Of a stretch of 64,000 nt of DNA, positions 39,291 to 50,616 are shown piece after piece (position 1 is the stretch's first letter; the number at the start of each line of letters is the position of its first letter). A program made the position numbers and the translations under genes. The notes under the pieces are model-generated. The model ran no database searches. It was not told the origin of the DNA and saw only the letters and a program-made list of their open reading frames with translations. Where the stretch lies: assembly GCA_902591485.1 (NCBI GenBank), contig CACJAV010000003.1:56406-120405 (forward strand), written 5' to 3'. This DNA comes from an uncultured Alphaproteobacteria bacterium (GTDB lineage Bacteria; Pseudomonadota; Alphaproteobacteria; HIMB59; GCA-002718135).

Positions 39291-40573
39291 AATTTTAAAT
39301 ACTCGTATATTATTTTTTTTAATTTTTTATCATTCGTTTTTTCAGAGATCATAAATAATTTTTCTTTCAGTTCTGCTTTTTTAATTTTATCAGATTGATT
39401 GATTATATTAAATAAATCAATCCAATATTTTTTATCTAAAAGTATAGCTATTTCTATGAATTTATTAATGATATATTTATTATTAGGGAATCGAATCAAT
39501 AAATTTAAATTTTTTTCAAAAAAGGTATTTTCTTCATTTTTTTCTAGATTTTTCAAATTTGTATCCAAAAATATTCTATATTTAATGTAATGATTATCTG
39601 GATAATTTTTTAAAACTATTTGGTAAAATTTTAAAGACTCCTTTACGAAGCCGTGTGATCTAAGAATATCACCTTTGGTTTCTAATAGAAAAATGTAATC
39701 AGGATACATTTTTATTAATAAGTTTATTTTTTTTAGTGAGGTTTCTAAATCCCCAGACTTAGAGCTTTTAATAGAGTCAAAATAAATTTTGTGATCATTT
39801 TTTAATTTACCTAATTCAGATTTATTATTAAATCCTAAAAATTTAGCTTTTATAAAATCAAATTCATTTTGAGTACTTTTACTATAATTAAATTTTTTTG
39901 TTTTTGAGTTATTTTCTATGATTTGGTAACGCTCTTTGAATATTGGATGTGTTGAAAATTTTTGATATTCTTCATCAAAACCTTTACTTAAAGCATTTTC
40001 TTCTAATATTTTTAGAAGCTCTTTTATTGAATCAGATGGTAATTTTAATTTTTGCAGAGTGTCAATTGAATATAAATCTGCTTCTCTTTCCTGTTCTCTG
40101 CTAAAACTAAGATAAAAATTATTTATATTAGCTTGACTTGCTATTGCTCCTCCTAAAATTTGCGGTTCATCTGCTAAAATACTACCACTAATTACAGCTA
40201 TGGATGTTAGTAAATTGAGTTTTGAAAATTGCTCTAAAGAGTCCACTCTTTTTTCTAAGTGAAAATATTGCAGATGGCCAACTTCATGAGCTAACACTGC
40301 CAGTAAAGATACATAATCTGGTGATTGATGAATAAGACCTGATGAAATTATAAGTTTATTGTTGGGAACCACAAAAGCATTAGGATTATCATCTCTGATG
40401 ATATGAATTTTTATATTTTTTTTAAATTTATTAACTTCTTTAATATTATCCAATAATTTATTTAAAAAAATTTCTGTCTCATAATCAAATATTTGATTTG
40501 AATGTGAAATATTTGAAAAAAATAAATTAGAAAAAAAAAAAATTAAAAATAATCTACTTATTAAGACCACCAA
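39287..40573 (-). CDS. M48 family zinc metalloprotease with TPR-like C-terminus
   Basis: LLAVLAHEVGHLQYFH (HExxH); SREQEREADLYSIDTL. Confidence 0.88.
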   Translation of the reverse strand: MVVLISRLFLIFFFSNLFFSNISHSNQIFDYETEIFLNKLLDNIKEVNKFKKNIKIHIIRDDNPNAFVVPNNKLIISSGLIHQSPDYVSLLAVLAHEVGHLQYFHLEKRVDSLEQFSKLNLLTSIAVISGSILADEPQILGGAIASQANINNFYLSFSREQEREADLYSIDTLQKLKLPSDSIKELLKILEENALSKGFDEEYQKFSTHPIFKERYQIIENNSKTKKFNYSKSTQNEFDFIKAKFLGFNNKSELGKLKNDHKIYFDSIKSSKSGDLETSLKKINLLIKMYPDYIFLLETKGDILRSHGFVKESLKFYQIVLKNYPDNHYIKYRIFLDTNLKNLEKNEENTFFEKNLNLLIRFPNNKYIINKFIEIAILLDKKYWIDLFNIINQSDKIKKAELKEKLFMISEKTNDKKLKKIIYEYLKL

Positions 40574-42468
40574 CCAGTTTTCTCCTCAGAGTGTTTATTT
40601 TCATCATCTTTTGTACTTTCTCTATCTCGTAAAGATTCATTTTCAATATTAACTAAATCAATATCCTTATTTTTTTTTATAACACTTTTCTTTTTAGTTT
40701 GATTTTTTTTTGTTTTTTTGAAACTTTTCTCATCATTTTTAGTTTTGGTTTTTGCTGATCTTTTTTTAATACTGTTATTTGTTTTTTTAATAGAGTTTAT
40801 TTCTTCATTGTTATTATAATTTAAAATTTCAATTATTGGTTCGTGTAATGAAAATTCTTCCTTAAACTCAAAATTTATAATAGATTTATAATTATTTTCC
40901 AGCTTGTTGAGCTCTAGTTTTTTTTGATTAATGAGATTTTCTGCCAAAGCAGTATTACATTTAACTAAAAGATTTGAATTATTATTTAATATTAATTTTT
41001 CTTTTATAATATTTAAAATCTGCTCACTTATCGATCTTGAATTTAGTATTAATCCTGAGCCTTTGCAAAAATTACATTTATCAAATGATTTTTCAATTAA
41101 ACTTGATCTTAATCTTTGTCTTGATAATTCTAATAATCCAAACATACTTATTCTGCCTACTTGAATTCTAGCTCTGTCTCTATACAATGCAGATTTAATT
41201 GCTTTTTCTACCTTAAAGTTATTGCGGTAGTCATCCATATCTATAAAATCAACAACTACTAATCCGCCTAAATCTCTTAATCTTAATTGTCTTGCTATTT
41301 CTATGGCGGCTTCAAGGTTAGTTTTTAATGCCGTACTTTCAATATTTCTTTCTGATGTATTTTTTCCAGAATTTACATCTATTGCTACAAGTGCCTCAGT
41401 AGTGTTTATCACTATTGAACCTCCCGATGGCAACTTGACATTCAGACTATACAGTTCATTAATTTGAAATTCGATATTTTGTGAAGCAAACAGTGAATTT
41501 TCTTTATCTTTAAATAACTTTATTTTTTTTGATTGACTTGGAAGTATACTTTTAGATATTTTTTTAATTTTATCATATCCATCTTTACCATCAACTAATA
41601 CTTCTGCAACTTCTTCAGTTAACATATCTCTTATTGTTCTTTTTAAAATACTGCCTTCTTCATAAATAAGTTTAGGAGCTTCTGACTTAAGAGTTACAGT
41701 TCTAATTTTATTCCATTGATTTATTAGGAAGGTCAAATCTTTAGAAATTTCTTTTTTACTTCTTCCAATTCCAGCTGTTCTTACTATAACAGACATTTTT
41801 TCGGGTATATTCACTGATGCTAAAATCTGCTTTAATTTTTTGCGTTCTTCAATATCTCCAATTTTTCTAGATATTCCATCATTATTCATACTATTTGGCA
41901 TCAAAACACAATAACGACCAGCAAAAGACAAAAAAGTAGTAAGGGCAGCACCCTTGAGACCTCTCTCCTCTTTATTGATTTGAACTAAAATAACCTGTCT
42001 AGGTTTTATAACATCTTGTATTTTATATTTCCTGAAAAAATTGTAATATTCTTTTTTTGGATTCAATGTTTTAATTCTAATTTTTTTGTTACCTTCATCA
42101 ATAGTCTCAAGATCATCATTTTTATCGATTTGATTGTTTTCTGTTGACTCATCTATTTCATCTAATTGTTCATTTTCAGATTGTTTTTTTAATAGCTCTT
42201 TTAGTTTAGCTTCATCTGAAGATGGAATTTTAAAGTAATCAGGATGTATTTCTGTAAGTGGGAGAAAACCATTTCTATTTGTTCCAAAATCAACAAAAGC
42301 AGCTTGTAGAGAAGGTTCAACGCGTGTTATTTTTGCTAAATAAACATCCCCTTTTACAGCATTCTTTTTATTAGACTCGATTTCAAAATCATCCAATTTG
42401 CCATCATCTGTAACAGCAACTCTTGTTTCATTTGCATTTGATGCATCAATAAGTATATTTTTCGACAT
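40561..42468 (-). CDS. rne: Ribonuclease E/G
   Basis: GDVYLAKITRVEPSLQAAFVDFGTNRNGFL; VAIDVNSGKNTSERNIESTALKTNLEAAIEIARQLRLRDLGGLVVVDFIDM; CNFCKGSG Zn-link. Confidence 0.92.
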   Translation of the reverse strand: MSKNILIDASNANETRVAVTDDGKLDDFEIESNKKNAVKGDVYLAKITRVEPSLQAAFVDFGTNRNGFLPLTEIHPDYFKIPSSDEAKLKELLKKQSENEQLDEIDESTENNQIDKNDDLETIDEGNKKIRIKTLNPKKEYYNFFRKYKIQDVIKPRQVILVQINKEERGLKGAALTTFLSFAGRYCVLMPNSMNNDGISRKIGDIEERKKLKQILASVNIPEKMSVIVRTAGIGRSKKEISKDLTFLINQWNKIRTVTLKSEAPKLIYEEGSILKRTIRDMLTEEVAEVLVDGKDGYDKIKKISKSILPSQSKKIKLFKDKENSLFASQNIEFQINELYSLNVKLPSGGSIVINTTEALVAIDVNSGKNTSERNIESTALKTNLEAAIEIARQLRLRDLGGLVVVDFIDMDDYRNNFKVEKAIKSALYRDRARIQVGRISMFGLLELSRQRLRSSLIEKSFDKCNFCKGSGLILNSRSISEQILNIIKEKLILNNNSNLLVKCNTALAENLINQKKLELNKLENNYKSIINFEFKEEFSLHEPIIEILNYNNNEEINSIKKTNNSIKKRSAKTKTKNDEKSFKKTKKNQTKKKSVIKKNKDIDLVNIENESLRDRESTKDDENKHSEEKTGWWS

Positions 42469-42591
42469 ATCTCGGAAACTCCATTATTATTTGTAAAAAT
42501 TCTTTTCATTTATGTTATTTTTTATGTTTTTTATAATTAATTAACCTCTATTGTCATATTTTAAACTATTTCACAATCTAGATTGTTCAAA

Positions 42592-44940
42592 ATGAAAAAA
42601 TTAATATATTCAATTTTTGCACTATCATTTGTCTCATTTTTTGTAGTTTGTGGTTTTATTCTGACGATTTTATGGAATTATTCACCCGATTTACCAAGCT
42701 ATGAAAAGATAACAAATTATAAACCTAACTTATCTTCACGACTCTATAGTTCTGACGGTTTATTGCTTAAAAGCTTTCATAAAGAAGAAAGACTTTACAT
42801 ACCAATAGAAAGAATTCCTGAACAAATAATTCAAGCTTTTATAGCAGCTGAAGATAAAAATTTCTTTAATCATTTTGGTGTAGATTTTTATGCTATTTTG
42901 AGAGCATCGTTTACTAACTTAATTAACAGTAACAAAAATAGAAAATTAATTGGAGCCTCAACAATAACTCAACAAGTAGTAAAAAATTTACTTCTTTCCA
43001 ATGAAGTTAGCTATGAGAGAAAAATAAAAGAAATATTATTAGCATTAAGGATTGAGAATATTTTAGAAAAAGATCAGATATTAGAATTATATTTAAATGA
43101 TATTTATCTTGGAAAAAGATCTTATGGGATTGCTTCAGCAAGTCTAAATTATTTTAACAAATCTCTTTCAGAGTTGAATTTAGATGAAATAGCCTTTTTG
43201 GCCTCTCTTCCAAAAGCTCCAAATAATTATAACCCAAGTGAAAATTATGAAGCTGCTTTTGAAAGAAGAAATTGGGTCCTGGATCGAATGTACTCAAATA
43301 AATTCATTGAAAAAAAGGATTTAATTTTTAAAACAAAACCTATCAAATTATTTTCAAGAAATAAGTTGATTTTTAATGAAGCTGATTATTTTTATGAAGA
43401 AATAAGAAAGCATCTTTTTAATCAATATGGTGAAAAAAAATTTTATTCTGAAGGATTAATAGTTAAGACATCTCTTGACTCAAATTTGCAAAAAATTGCA
43501 AACAAGTCTTTAATAAAAGGTTTGATAGATTATGATAAGCGTCATGGATGGAGAGGATCATTAGGAAAAGATGATGTTAGTAATGAAAATTTAGAAAATT
43601 TTATTTTAAAATTTAAAAATCCTTTTCCGAATAAATGGCAAATTGTTCAAATAAAAAAAATTAATGATAATTTGATTAATGTTTTAGATCAAAATAATAA
43701 AGATTTAATTGTTGATTTAAATTCAGCAGACAATGAATGGTTAAAAAAAGAAGTATTTACTGTTGGAGAAATAATTTTTGTAGAATTAATAGAAAATGAT
43801 TTAATTATTAGACAAATTCCAGAAGTTAATGGAGCAATAGTTGTTATAAATCCACATTCTGGTGATGTGCTTGCAATGTCTGGGGGGTTAAGTTTTAATT
43901 TGAGTCAGTTTAATAGATCTACACAAGCAAAAAGGCAGCCTGGCTCAGCTTTTAAACCTTTTGTATATATTACAGCCTTAAATGACGGTTTTAATCCATC
44001 TACATTAGTTCTTGATGCACCATATGTAATTGATCAAGGTCCAGGTTTACCTAAATGGAAACCAGCCAATTATACAGATGAATTTTATGGCTTGACTACA
44101 ATTAGAACAGGAATTGAAAAATCAAGAAATCTTATGACAATTAGACTCGCTAATGAAATAGGTATCCCAAAAATTCTTCAGACTGCTAAAGAATTTGAGA
44201 TAGATAAGTTTCTTGATGATAATATGTCTATGTCCCTAGGAAGCGGTTTAGTTCGCCTTATTGATATTACTAATGCATACGGCATAATCGCTAATGGTGG
44301 AAAAAAAATTCAACCTAATTTCATACAAAGTATTTATGACAGAGAAGGAAAATTAATATTTAAAAGTACAAACAAAAATTGCTTTGATTGTTTGATAAAT
44401 AAATTAGATAAAAATATTAATATTCCAAACATTATAGATAATAAAGAGCTGATCATTGATCCAAGAATAGCTTACCAGGTTACATCGATGATGGAAGGGG
44501 TTGTGCAAAGAGGAACTGCTATTAAACTCAAAGATCTTGGTTTAACTCTAGCAGGCAAAACAGGAACTACTAACAAAAACAAAGACGCCTGGTTTATAGG
44601 TTATTCACCTGACATTGTAGTAGGAATTTATGTAGGTTATGATCAACCTAAATCACTAGGTTATAAAGAAACTGGTTCATCTGTAGCAGTTCCAATTTTT
44701 AAAAATTATGCTTTAAACTCAGATATAAATAAAAACAATAAACCATTTAGGATACCAAATGGATTGACTTTTATTAATATTGACCCTAGCACCGGAATGC
44801 CATCAAACAATAAAAATTCAATAATGGAACCATTTATTAAGTCTCCAGAAAATATTTTAAAAAATGAAATAAATGTTATAGACTCATTAGGTTTTAGTTC
44901 AGAAATAATTTCTGGAACAGGTGGGTTACTAAATAATTAA
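42592..44940 (+). CDS. mrcA: Penicillin-binding protein 1A family
   Basis: AAEDKNFFNHFGVDFYAILRA, GASTITQQVVKNLLL, KRQPGSAFKPFVY, AGKTGTT. Confidence 0.93.
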   Translation: MKKLIYSIFALSFVSFFVVCGFILTILWNYSPDLPSYEKITNYKPNLSSRLYSSDGLLLKSFHKEERLYIPIERIPEQIIQAFIAAEDKNFFNHFGVDFYAILRASFTNLINSNKNRKLIGASTITQQVVKNLLLSNEVSYERKIKEILLALRIENILEKDQILELYLNDIYLGKRSYGIASASLNYFNKSLSELNLDEIAFLASLPKAPNNYNPSENYEAAFERRNWVLDRMYSNKFIEKKDLIFKTKPIKLFSRNKLIFNEADYFYEEIRKHLFNQYGEKKFYSEGLIVKTSLDSNLQKIANKSLIKGLIDYDKRHGWRGSLGKDDVSNENLENFILKFKNPFPNKWQIVQIKKINDNLINVLDQNNKDLIVDLNSADNEWLKKEVFTVGEIIFVELIENDLIIRQIPEVNGAIVVINPHSGDVLAMSGGLSFNLSQFNRSTQAKRQPGSAFKPFVYITALNDGFNPSTLVLDAPYVIDQGPGLPKWKPANYTDEFYGLTTIRTGIEKSRNLMTIRLANEIGIPKILQTAKEFEIDKFLDDNMSMSLGSGLVRLIDITNAYGIIANGGKKIQPNFIQSIYDREGKLIFKSTNKNCFDCLINKLDKNINIPNIIDNKELIIDPRIAYQVTSMMEGVVQRGTAIKLKDLGLTLAGKTGTTNKNKDAWFIGYSPDIVVGIYVGYDQPKSLGYKETGSSVAVPIFKNYALNSDINKNNKPFRIPNGLTFINIDPSTGMPSNNKNSIMEPFIKSPENILKNEINVIDSLGFSSEIISGTGGLLNN

Positions 44941-46032
44941 TGAATTTTAAAGAAAAAATTGAGTCTAATATAGAGATTATAAATAATAACTACGATCTGC
45001 TGAGGAGGGGGGTTTGACTTTCCTTTACTAAAACAAGAATTAAAAAAGTTAAGATTGGAAAGTGAAAATCCAGAAATTTGGAAAGATCCAAAAGCAAAAT
45101 CACTATTTCAAAAAATTAAAAATATTGAAAATAAAATTAAAGATTTTGAAACAATTGAAACCAATATTGAATATATAAAAGAATTATTAAATATTGCAGT
45201 ATCTGAAAACAATGAAGAATATTTTGAACAATTAGTTAGTGAGTCTAACAAACTTTTAATTATTTCAAATAAATCTAGGTTAGAAAACTTAATGAGTGAG
45301 ACCGCAGATCCAAACAATGTTTTTTTAGAAATACACGCAGGTGCTGGAGGTACAGAAAGTCAAGATTGGGCTGAAATGTTACTTCGGATGTATATTCGAT
45401 GGTCGGAAAAACAAAATGCTAAAATATTACTTCTTCAAGAGACTCGAGGGGAAGAAGCAGGAATAAAGTCTTCAACAGTGAAGATAGAAAAAAATTATGC
45501 ATACGGATGGTTAAAAAGAGAAAGTGGTATACACCGTTTAGTTAGAATCTCACCGTTTGATAGTAATAAGAGAAGGCACACAAGTTTTGCTAGTGTATGG
45601 GTTTATCCAGAAATAGATGATAAAATTGAAATTTCAATAAATGACTCAGATTTAAGAATTGATACTTACAGAGCATCTGGTGCTGGTGGACAGCATGTTA
45701 ATACAACGGATAGTGCTGTCAGAATTAAACATTTGCCAACCGACATAGTTGTTCAGTGTCAAAATGATAGATCGCAACATAAAAATAAAGCATACGCAAT
45801 GAATATGTTAAAATCTAGAATATATGAATATGAATTACAAAAAAGAAAAGAAAAGGAAAATGTTATAAATGATCAAAAAAAGCAAATAGGTTGGGGTAGT
45901 CAGATTCGATCATACGTTTTGCATCCATATAAATTAATAAAGGATTTAAGATCTAATCATGAATCATCTGATGTAAATGCTATTTTAGATGGAGAAATTG
46001 ATGGTTTTCTAGAAAAATCATTATACTTATAA
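44940..46032 (+). CDS. prfB: Peptide chain release factor 2 with programmed +1 frameshift, join(44940..45014,45016..46032)
   Basis: Zero frame MNFKEKIESNIEIINNNYDLLRRGV-TGA at 45015-45017; +1 frame continues DFPLLKQELKKLRLESENPEIWKD...; SD-like AGGAGG at 45003-45008; GAGGTESQDWAEM and RASGAGGQHVN. Confidence 0.88.
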
Positions 46033-46039
46033 ATTAAAA

Positions 46040-47281
46040 TTATTTTTTAATTTTTAAAATACCAATATTTTTTTTGCCTACACTTATTTTGATTTCAGAT
46101 TTGTTAGCATAAAAATTTAGAGATAAATCAGTAGAGCTATATATTTCTTCATTAATTCTTATGCCATGTGATTTTATTAATCTTTTGGTATCACTTCTAC
46201 TTTTACTTAAATTGAGTTTTTCTAATGCATCTAAAATTGTAAATTTTGAATTTTTTATGAAAGACGAATTAATCTCATAAGACGGCAATCTTTTGTCAGT
46301 TTTTTTTATAGTAAACAAATTGTTTGCCATGTCTTCTGCTTCTTTTGCAGACTCAATTCCTCTACAAATTTTTGTTACTTCATAAGCAAGTATTTTTTTA
46401 GCCTCATTGGTTTCCTTGCCTTTTAATTGTGATAATTTTTTTATTTCGTCTAAATTAATTTTAGTAAATAATTTTAAAAAACTCTCAACTTTCTCATCTG
46501 AAACATTTCTCCAAAATTGGTAAAAGTCAAAATTACTAAGTTTTTCTTTATCTAGCCATACTGCACCTTTTGCAGTTTTACCCATTTTCGAACCGTCTGT
46601 GTTTGTAATTAGTGGTGAAGTAATTGCATAAGCTTTTTTATTTAAAATTTTTTTAATTAAATCGATACCATTAATAATATTACCCCATTGATCAGATCCT
46701 CCCATTTGTAAAACACAGTCAAAATTTTTTCTTAAATAATAAAAATCATATGCTTGAAGTAACATATAATTAAATTCTAAAAAGGTTAATGCTTGTTCTC
46801 TGTCCAATCTATTTTTTACAGATTCATATGTAAGCATCTTATTAAGGGTTAATTTTGATCCTACATCTCTCAAAAACTCTATGTAATTTAGTTCAGAAAG
46901 CCAATTATAATTATTAATTATGGAGCCTCTTTTATTTAAATTTATAAATTGATTAAATGTTTTTTCAATTTTTTTAATATTTTTATTAATTTGATCCAGA
47001 CTTATTATTTTTCTTGTTGAGTCTTTTCCTGACGGATCTCCAACCAATGTAGTTCCTCCACCTACTAAAGCTATAGACTTGTGACCATAAGTATCTAACC
47101 AATTTAGTAACATTAGCTGAACTAAACTTCCAATATGAAGGCTATCACTTGTAATATCAAAACCAATATATGCTGTTATTTTTTTTTTTGAAATTAATGA
47201 ATCTAAACTTTCTATGTCACTTGACTGATAAATAAAACCACGTGAATTGATTTCTTTTAGAAATTCAGATTTTAATTTCAT
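46040..47281 (-). CDS. tyrS: Tyrosyl-tRNA synthetase
   Basis: AYIGFDITSDSLHIGSLVQL; GGSDQWGNI; GSKMGKTAKGAVWLD. Confidence 0.94.
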   Translation of the reverse strand: MKLKSEFLKEINSRGFIYQSSDIESLDSLISKKKITAYIGFDITSDSLHIGSLVQLMLLNWLDTYGHKSIALVGGGTTLVGDPSGKDSTRKIISLDQINKNIKKIEKTFNQFINLNKRGSIINNYNWLSELNYIEFLRDVGSKLTLNKMLTYESVKNRLDREQALTFLEFNYMLLQAYDFYYLRKNFDCVLQMGGSDQWGNIINGIDLIKKILNKKAYAITSPLITNTDGSKMGKTAKGAVWLDKEKLSNFDFYQFWRNVSDEKVESFLKLFTKINLDEIKKLSQLKGKETNEAKKILAYEVTKICRGIESAKEAEDMANNLFTIKKTDKRLPSYEINSSFIKNSKFTILDALEKLNLSKSRSDTKRLIKSHGIRINEEIYSSTDLSLNFYANKSEIKISVGKKNIGILKIKK

Positions 47282-47297
47282 TATTTTTTTTTAATAA

Positions 47298-47936
47298 CTA
47301 GTTAATATTTTCTTTAATATACTTATCTACTATTTCAGTAAATTGAGTAGAATAATTTTCATAAAAATGGTCTGCTCCTTTTATAGGTTTAAACTTTATA
47401 TCAACCTTTTTTTGTTTTTGTAACTTTTCAGCCAATATTTTTGTTGAATCAAAGGATGCTATATTATCCTTATCACCATGAACAATAAGTCCTGAAGATG
47501 GACAAGGAGCTAAAAAACTAAAATCTCTATTGTTTGCAGGAGGCGAAACACTTACAAAACCATTAATCTCCGGTCTTCTCATTAATAATTGCATTGCAAC
47601 CCATGCTCCAAATGAAAAGCCTACTACCCAACAAATCTTAGAATTTGTATTGTATTGTTGTAACCAATCTAAAACACTTGCTGCATCACTTAATTCACCT
47701 TCACCATCATCATATATGCCTTCACTTTTCCCTACACCTCTAAAATTAAATCGTATTGCTGAAAAACCATTATTTACAAATATCTTAAATAGTTTGAAAA
47801 CAATTTTAGTATTCATAGTGCCCCCTCTAGAAGGGTCAGGATGTAAAATTAGCGCTATTGGAGACTGATCATTGTTATTATGAGCATATTTTGCTTCAAT
47901 CTTACCCTCCGGTCCAGGAATTAATAAATCAACCAT
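47298..47936 (-). CDS. Alpha/beta hydrolase
   Basis: RFNFRGVGKSEG, VVGFSFGAWVAMQL nucleophile elbow; start placed at internal Met (MVDLLIPGPEG...). Confidence 0.82.
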   Translation of the reverse strand: MVDLLIPGPEGKIEAKYAHNNNDQSPIALILHPDPSRGGTMNTKIVFKLFKIFVNNGFSAIRFNFRGVGKSEGIYDDGEGELSDAASVLDWLQQYNTNSKICWVVGFSFGAWVAMQLLMRRPEINGFVSVSPPANNRDFSFLAPCPSSGLIVHGDKDNIASFDSTKILAEKLQKQKKVDIKFKPIKGADHFYENYSTQFTEIVDKYIKENIN

Positions 47937-47992
47937 TATTCTAAAGCTATTATTGAAGTAATATGACTTTGTAAATATATAGATAAAAAAAT

Positions 47993-49084
47993 ATGAACTC
48001 ACTTGGATTTGATAAAAAAGAAAAAGATACCAAAGTAATTGTTGCTATGTCAGGAGGTGTAGATAGTTCTGTTGCAGCAGTAAAACTTAAAAAAGAGGGT
48101 TATGATGTAATAGGGGTAACATTACGTTTATATAACCAGCCAAACTCTTCTAAATCAAAATCATGTTGTGCAGGTATAGATATCGATGATGCAAGTAAAG
48201 TTGCCAAACAGTATGATTTTCCTCATAAAGTTTTTGATTATCAAGATAAGTTTTTTAATGGTGTTATTAATAATTTTGTTGACTCCTATGCAAATGGGGA
48301 AACTCCTGTTCCTTGTATTCAGTGCAATCAAACTGTTAAATTTTCAGATTTATTGGAAGAATCAAAGAACTTAAATGCTGATGCTCTTGTTACAGGTCAT
48401 TACGCAATAAGGCAGGGAGGGCTTAAAGACTCAAAACTTTATAAGGCAAAAGATAAAAGTAAGGACCAGAGTTATTTTTTATTTGCAACTTTGCAAGATC
48501 AATTAGATTATGTCCGTTTTCCACTTGGTAATTATTTAAAAGCAGACATAAGACAAATGGCAAATGATTATAAATTAGTCGTCAGTGATAAGCCTGATAG
48601 CCAAGATATATGTTTTGTTACATCTGACTCTTACAGAGATTTAATTAATAAGATTAAACCAGATATAAACAAAGAAGGCATAATATTTGACATAAACGGA
48701 AATAAGATTGGAGTTCATAAAGGAATAGCAAATTATACTATTGGTCAGAGAAAAGGAGTTGGAGTTGGAGGTCAGGAACACCCACTATATGTGCAAGAAG
48801 TAAATAAAAATCAAAATTATATTGTGTTAGCTCCTTACGAAAAATTACAAAAAAATAAAATCTATTTTACAAATATAAATTTATTAGAAAAACAGATTTT
48901 AAATAAAGAACTTGAATGCTCAGCAAAAATAAGATCAACTCAGAGTGAAATTTCAGGTAAATTAAACATAATTGATAATGGGGGTTATTTTCTATTTGAT
49001 AAACCAGTTTCTGCAACATCCCCCGGTCAGGCTTGTGTTTTTTATAAGAATGATCAAGTATTAGGCGGAGGTTGGATAACTTAA
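47993..49084 (+). CDS. mnmA: tRNA 2-thiouridine(34) synthase
   Basis: VAMSGGVDSSVAAVKLKKEGYDVIGVTLRLY; TPVPCIQCNQTVKF; DSQDICFV; GQRKGVGV. Confidence 0.95.
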   Translation: MNSLGFDKKEKDTKVIVAMSGGVDSSVAAVKLKKEGYDVIGVTLRLYNQPNSSKSKSCCAGIDIDDASKVAKQYDFPHKVFDYQDKFFNGVINNFVDSYANGETPVPCIQCNQTVKFSDLLEESKNLNADALVTGHYAIRQGGLKDSKLYKAKDKSKDQSYFLFATLQDQLDYVRFPLGNYLKADIRQMANDYKLVVSDKPDSQDICFVTSDSYRDLINKIKPDINKEGIIFDINGNKIGVHKGIANYTIGQRKGVGVGGQEHPLYVQEVNKNQNYIVLAPYEKLQKNKIYFTNINLLEKQILNKELECSAKIRSTQSEISGKLNIIDNGGYFLFDKPVSATSPGQACVFYKNDQVLGGGWIT

Positions 49085-49085
49085 T

Positions 49086-49105
49086 ATTTAGAATTCATTC
49101 TAAAT
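49086..49105. promoter_or_regulatory. Dyad operator resembling the alphaproteobacterial Irr/ICE box
   Basis: ATTTAGAAT-TC-ATTCTAAAT perfect palindrome with 9-bp arms, 60 bp before sufB. Confidence 0.55.
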
Positions 49106-49164
49106 TAACCTATTTATAGTTGAAAACACTGGATTTTTAATAATAAAACTTTATTTGAATAATT

Positions 49165-50616
49165 GTGGATACTGAAACTAGTCAAACTTTAGATAAATTT
49201 GCTCAAGATAAATATAAATATGGTTTTGTTACAAATATTGACTCTGATAGGCCAAAAAAAGGCTTAGACGAGGAAATAATCAAGTTTATTTCTCAAAAGA
49301 AAAATGAACCTAACTGGATGCTTACTTGGAGACTTGATTCCTATAAAAAGTGGTTAAAAATGTCTGACCCTAAATGGGCAAATATACAGTTCCCTAAAAT
49401 TGATTATCAGGATATTTATTATTATTCCGCTCCAAAAGGTTTTGAAAAAAAACCCAAAGATTTAAGTGAAGTAGATCCGAAATTAATTGAAACTTATAAT
49501 AAACTTGGAATCCCTCTCGAAGAACAGAAAGTATTAGCAGGAGTTGCAGTAGATGCAGTTTTTGATAGTGTTTCAGTTGCAACTACTTACAAAGGTGAAC
49601 TGGAAAAACTTGGTATAGTATTTTGTTCTATTAGCGAAGCTATTCAATCACATCCTGAATTAGTAAAAAAATATCTTGGCTCTGTTATTCCTCCAGGCGA
49701 TCATTCTTTTTCAGCACTTAACTCTGCAGTATTTACTGATGGCTCTTTTGTTTATATTCCGGAAAATGTTAAATGTCCAATGGAGCTCTCTACTTATTTT
49801 AGAATAAATGCAGAAGAAACAGGTCAGTTTGAAAGAACATTAATTATAGCTGACAAGGGAAGTTATGTGAGCTACCTCGAAGGTTGTACAGCACCACAAC
49901 GAGATACAAATCAGCTTCATGCAGCGAATGTTGAATTAATTGCTCTAGAAAATGCAGAAATAAAATATTCTACAGTTCAAAATTGGTACCCAGGAGATGA
50001 AGATGGAAAAGGTGGAATTTATAATTTTGTTACAAAAAGAGGTCTTTGCAAAGGTAAGAATAGTAAAATATCATGGACTCAGGTTGAAACAGGATCTGCT
50101 GTAACTTGGAAATATCCAAGTTGTATTCTTAAAGGTGATAACTCAATTGGAGAATTCTACTCCGTGGCCATTACAAATAATTTTCAACAAGCTGATACTG
50201 GTACAAAGATGACTCATATTGGTAAAAATACTCGAAGTAAGATTATTTCTAAAGGTATTTCTTTAGGCCATTCTCAAAATACTTATAGAGGAAATGTATC
50301 GTTTCTAAGAAAAGCTCACAAGGCTAGAAATTATACTCAATGTGACTCTCTTTTAGTTGGTAATAAATGTGGAGCCCATACAATTCCATACATAGATTCA
50401 AAAAATAACTCTGCAATTATTGAACATGAAGCGTCTACTTCTAAAATTAACGAAGATCAGTTGTATTATTGTAGACAAAGAGGTCTTAGTCATGAAGAAG
50501 CGGTTTCATTAATTGTTAATGGATTTTGTAAGCAAGTTCTCCAAGAGTTACCGATGGAATTCGCAGTAGAGGCGCAAAAATTAGTGTCAATCTCTCTGGA
50601 AGGGAGTGTTGGATGA
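49165..50616 (+). CDS. sufB: Fe-S cluster assembly protein SufB
   Basis: GTG start; FGSV-type [49 protein letters not shown]. Confidence 0.95.
   Translation: MDTETSQTLDKFAQDKYKYGFVTNIDSDRPKKGLDEEIIKFISQKKNEPNWMLTWRLDSYKKWLKMSDPKWANIQFPKIDYQDIYYYSAPKGFEKKPKDLSEVDPKLIETYNKLGIPLEEQKVLAGVAVDAVFDSVSVATTYKGELEKLGIVFCSISEAIQSHPELVKKYLGSVIPPGDHSFSALNSAVFTDGSFVYIPENVKCPMELSTYFRINAEETGQFERTLIIADKGSYVSYLEGCTAPQRDTNQLHAANVELIALENAEIKYSTVQNWYPGDEDGKGGIYNFVTKRGLCKGKNSKISWTQVETGSAVTWKYPSCILKGDNSIGEFYSVAITNNFQQADTGTKMTHIGKNTRSKIISKGISLGHSQNTYRGNVSFLRKAHKARNYTQCDSLLVGNKCGAHTIPYIDSKNNSAIIEHEASTSKINEDQLYYCRQRGLSHEEAVSLIVNGFCKQVLQELPMEFAVEAQKLVSISLEGSVG

Noticed and set aside
40640-40800. Lys-rich tail of RNase E as a repeat element
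   Set aside because: Low-complexity basic tail is common in RNase E C-termini; no DNA repeat unit
45055-46032. prfB starting at TTG 45055 as in the ORF track
   Set aside because: The conserved N-terminus lies upstream and is reached by the +1 frameshift from 44940
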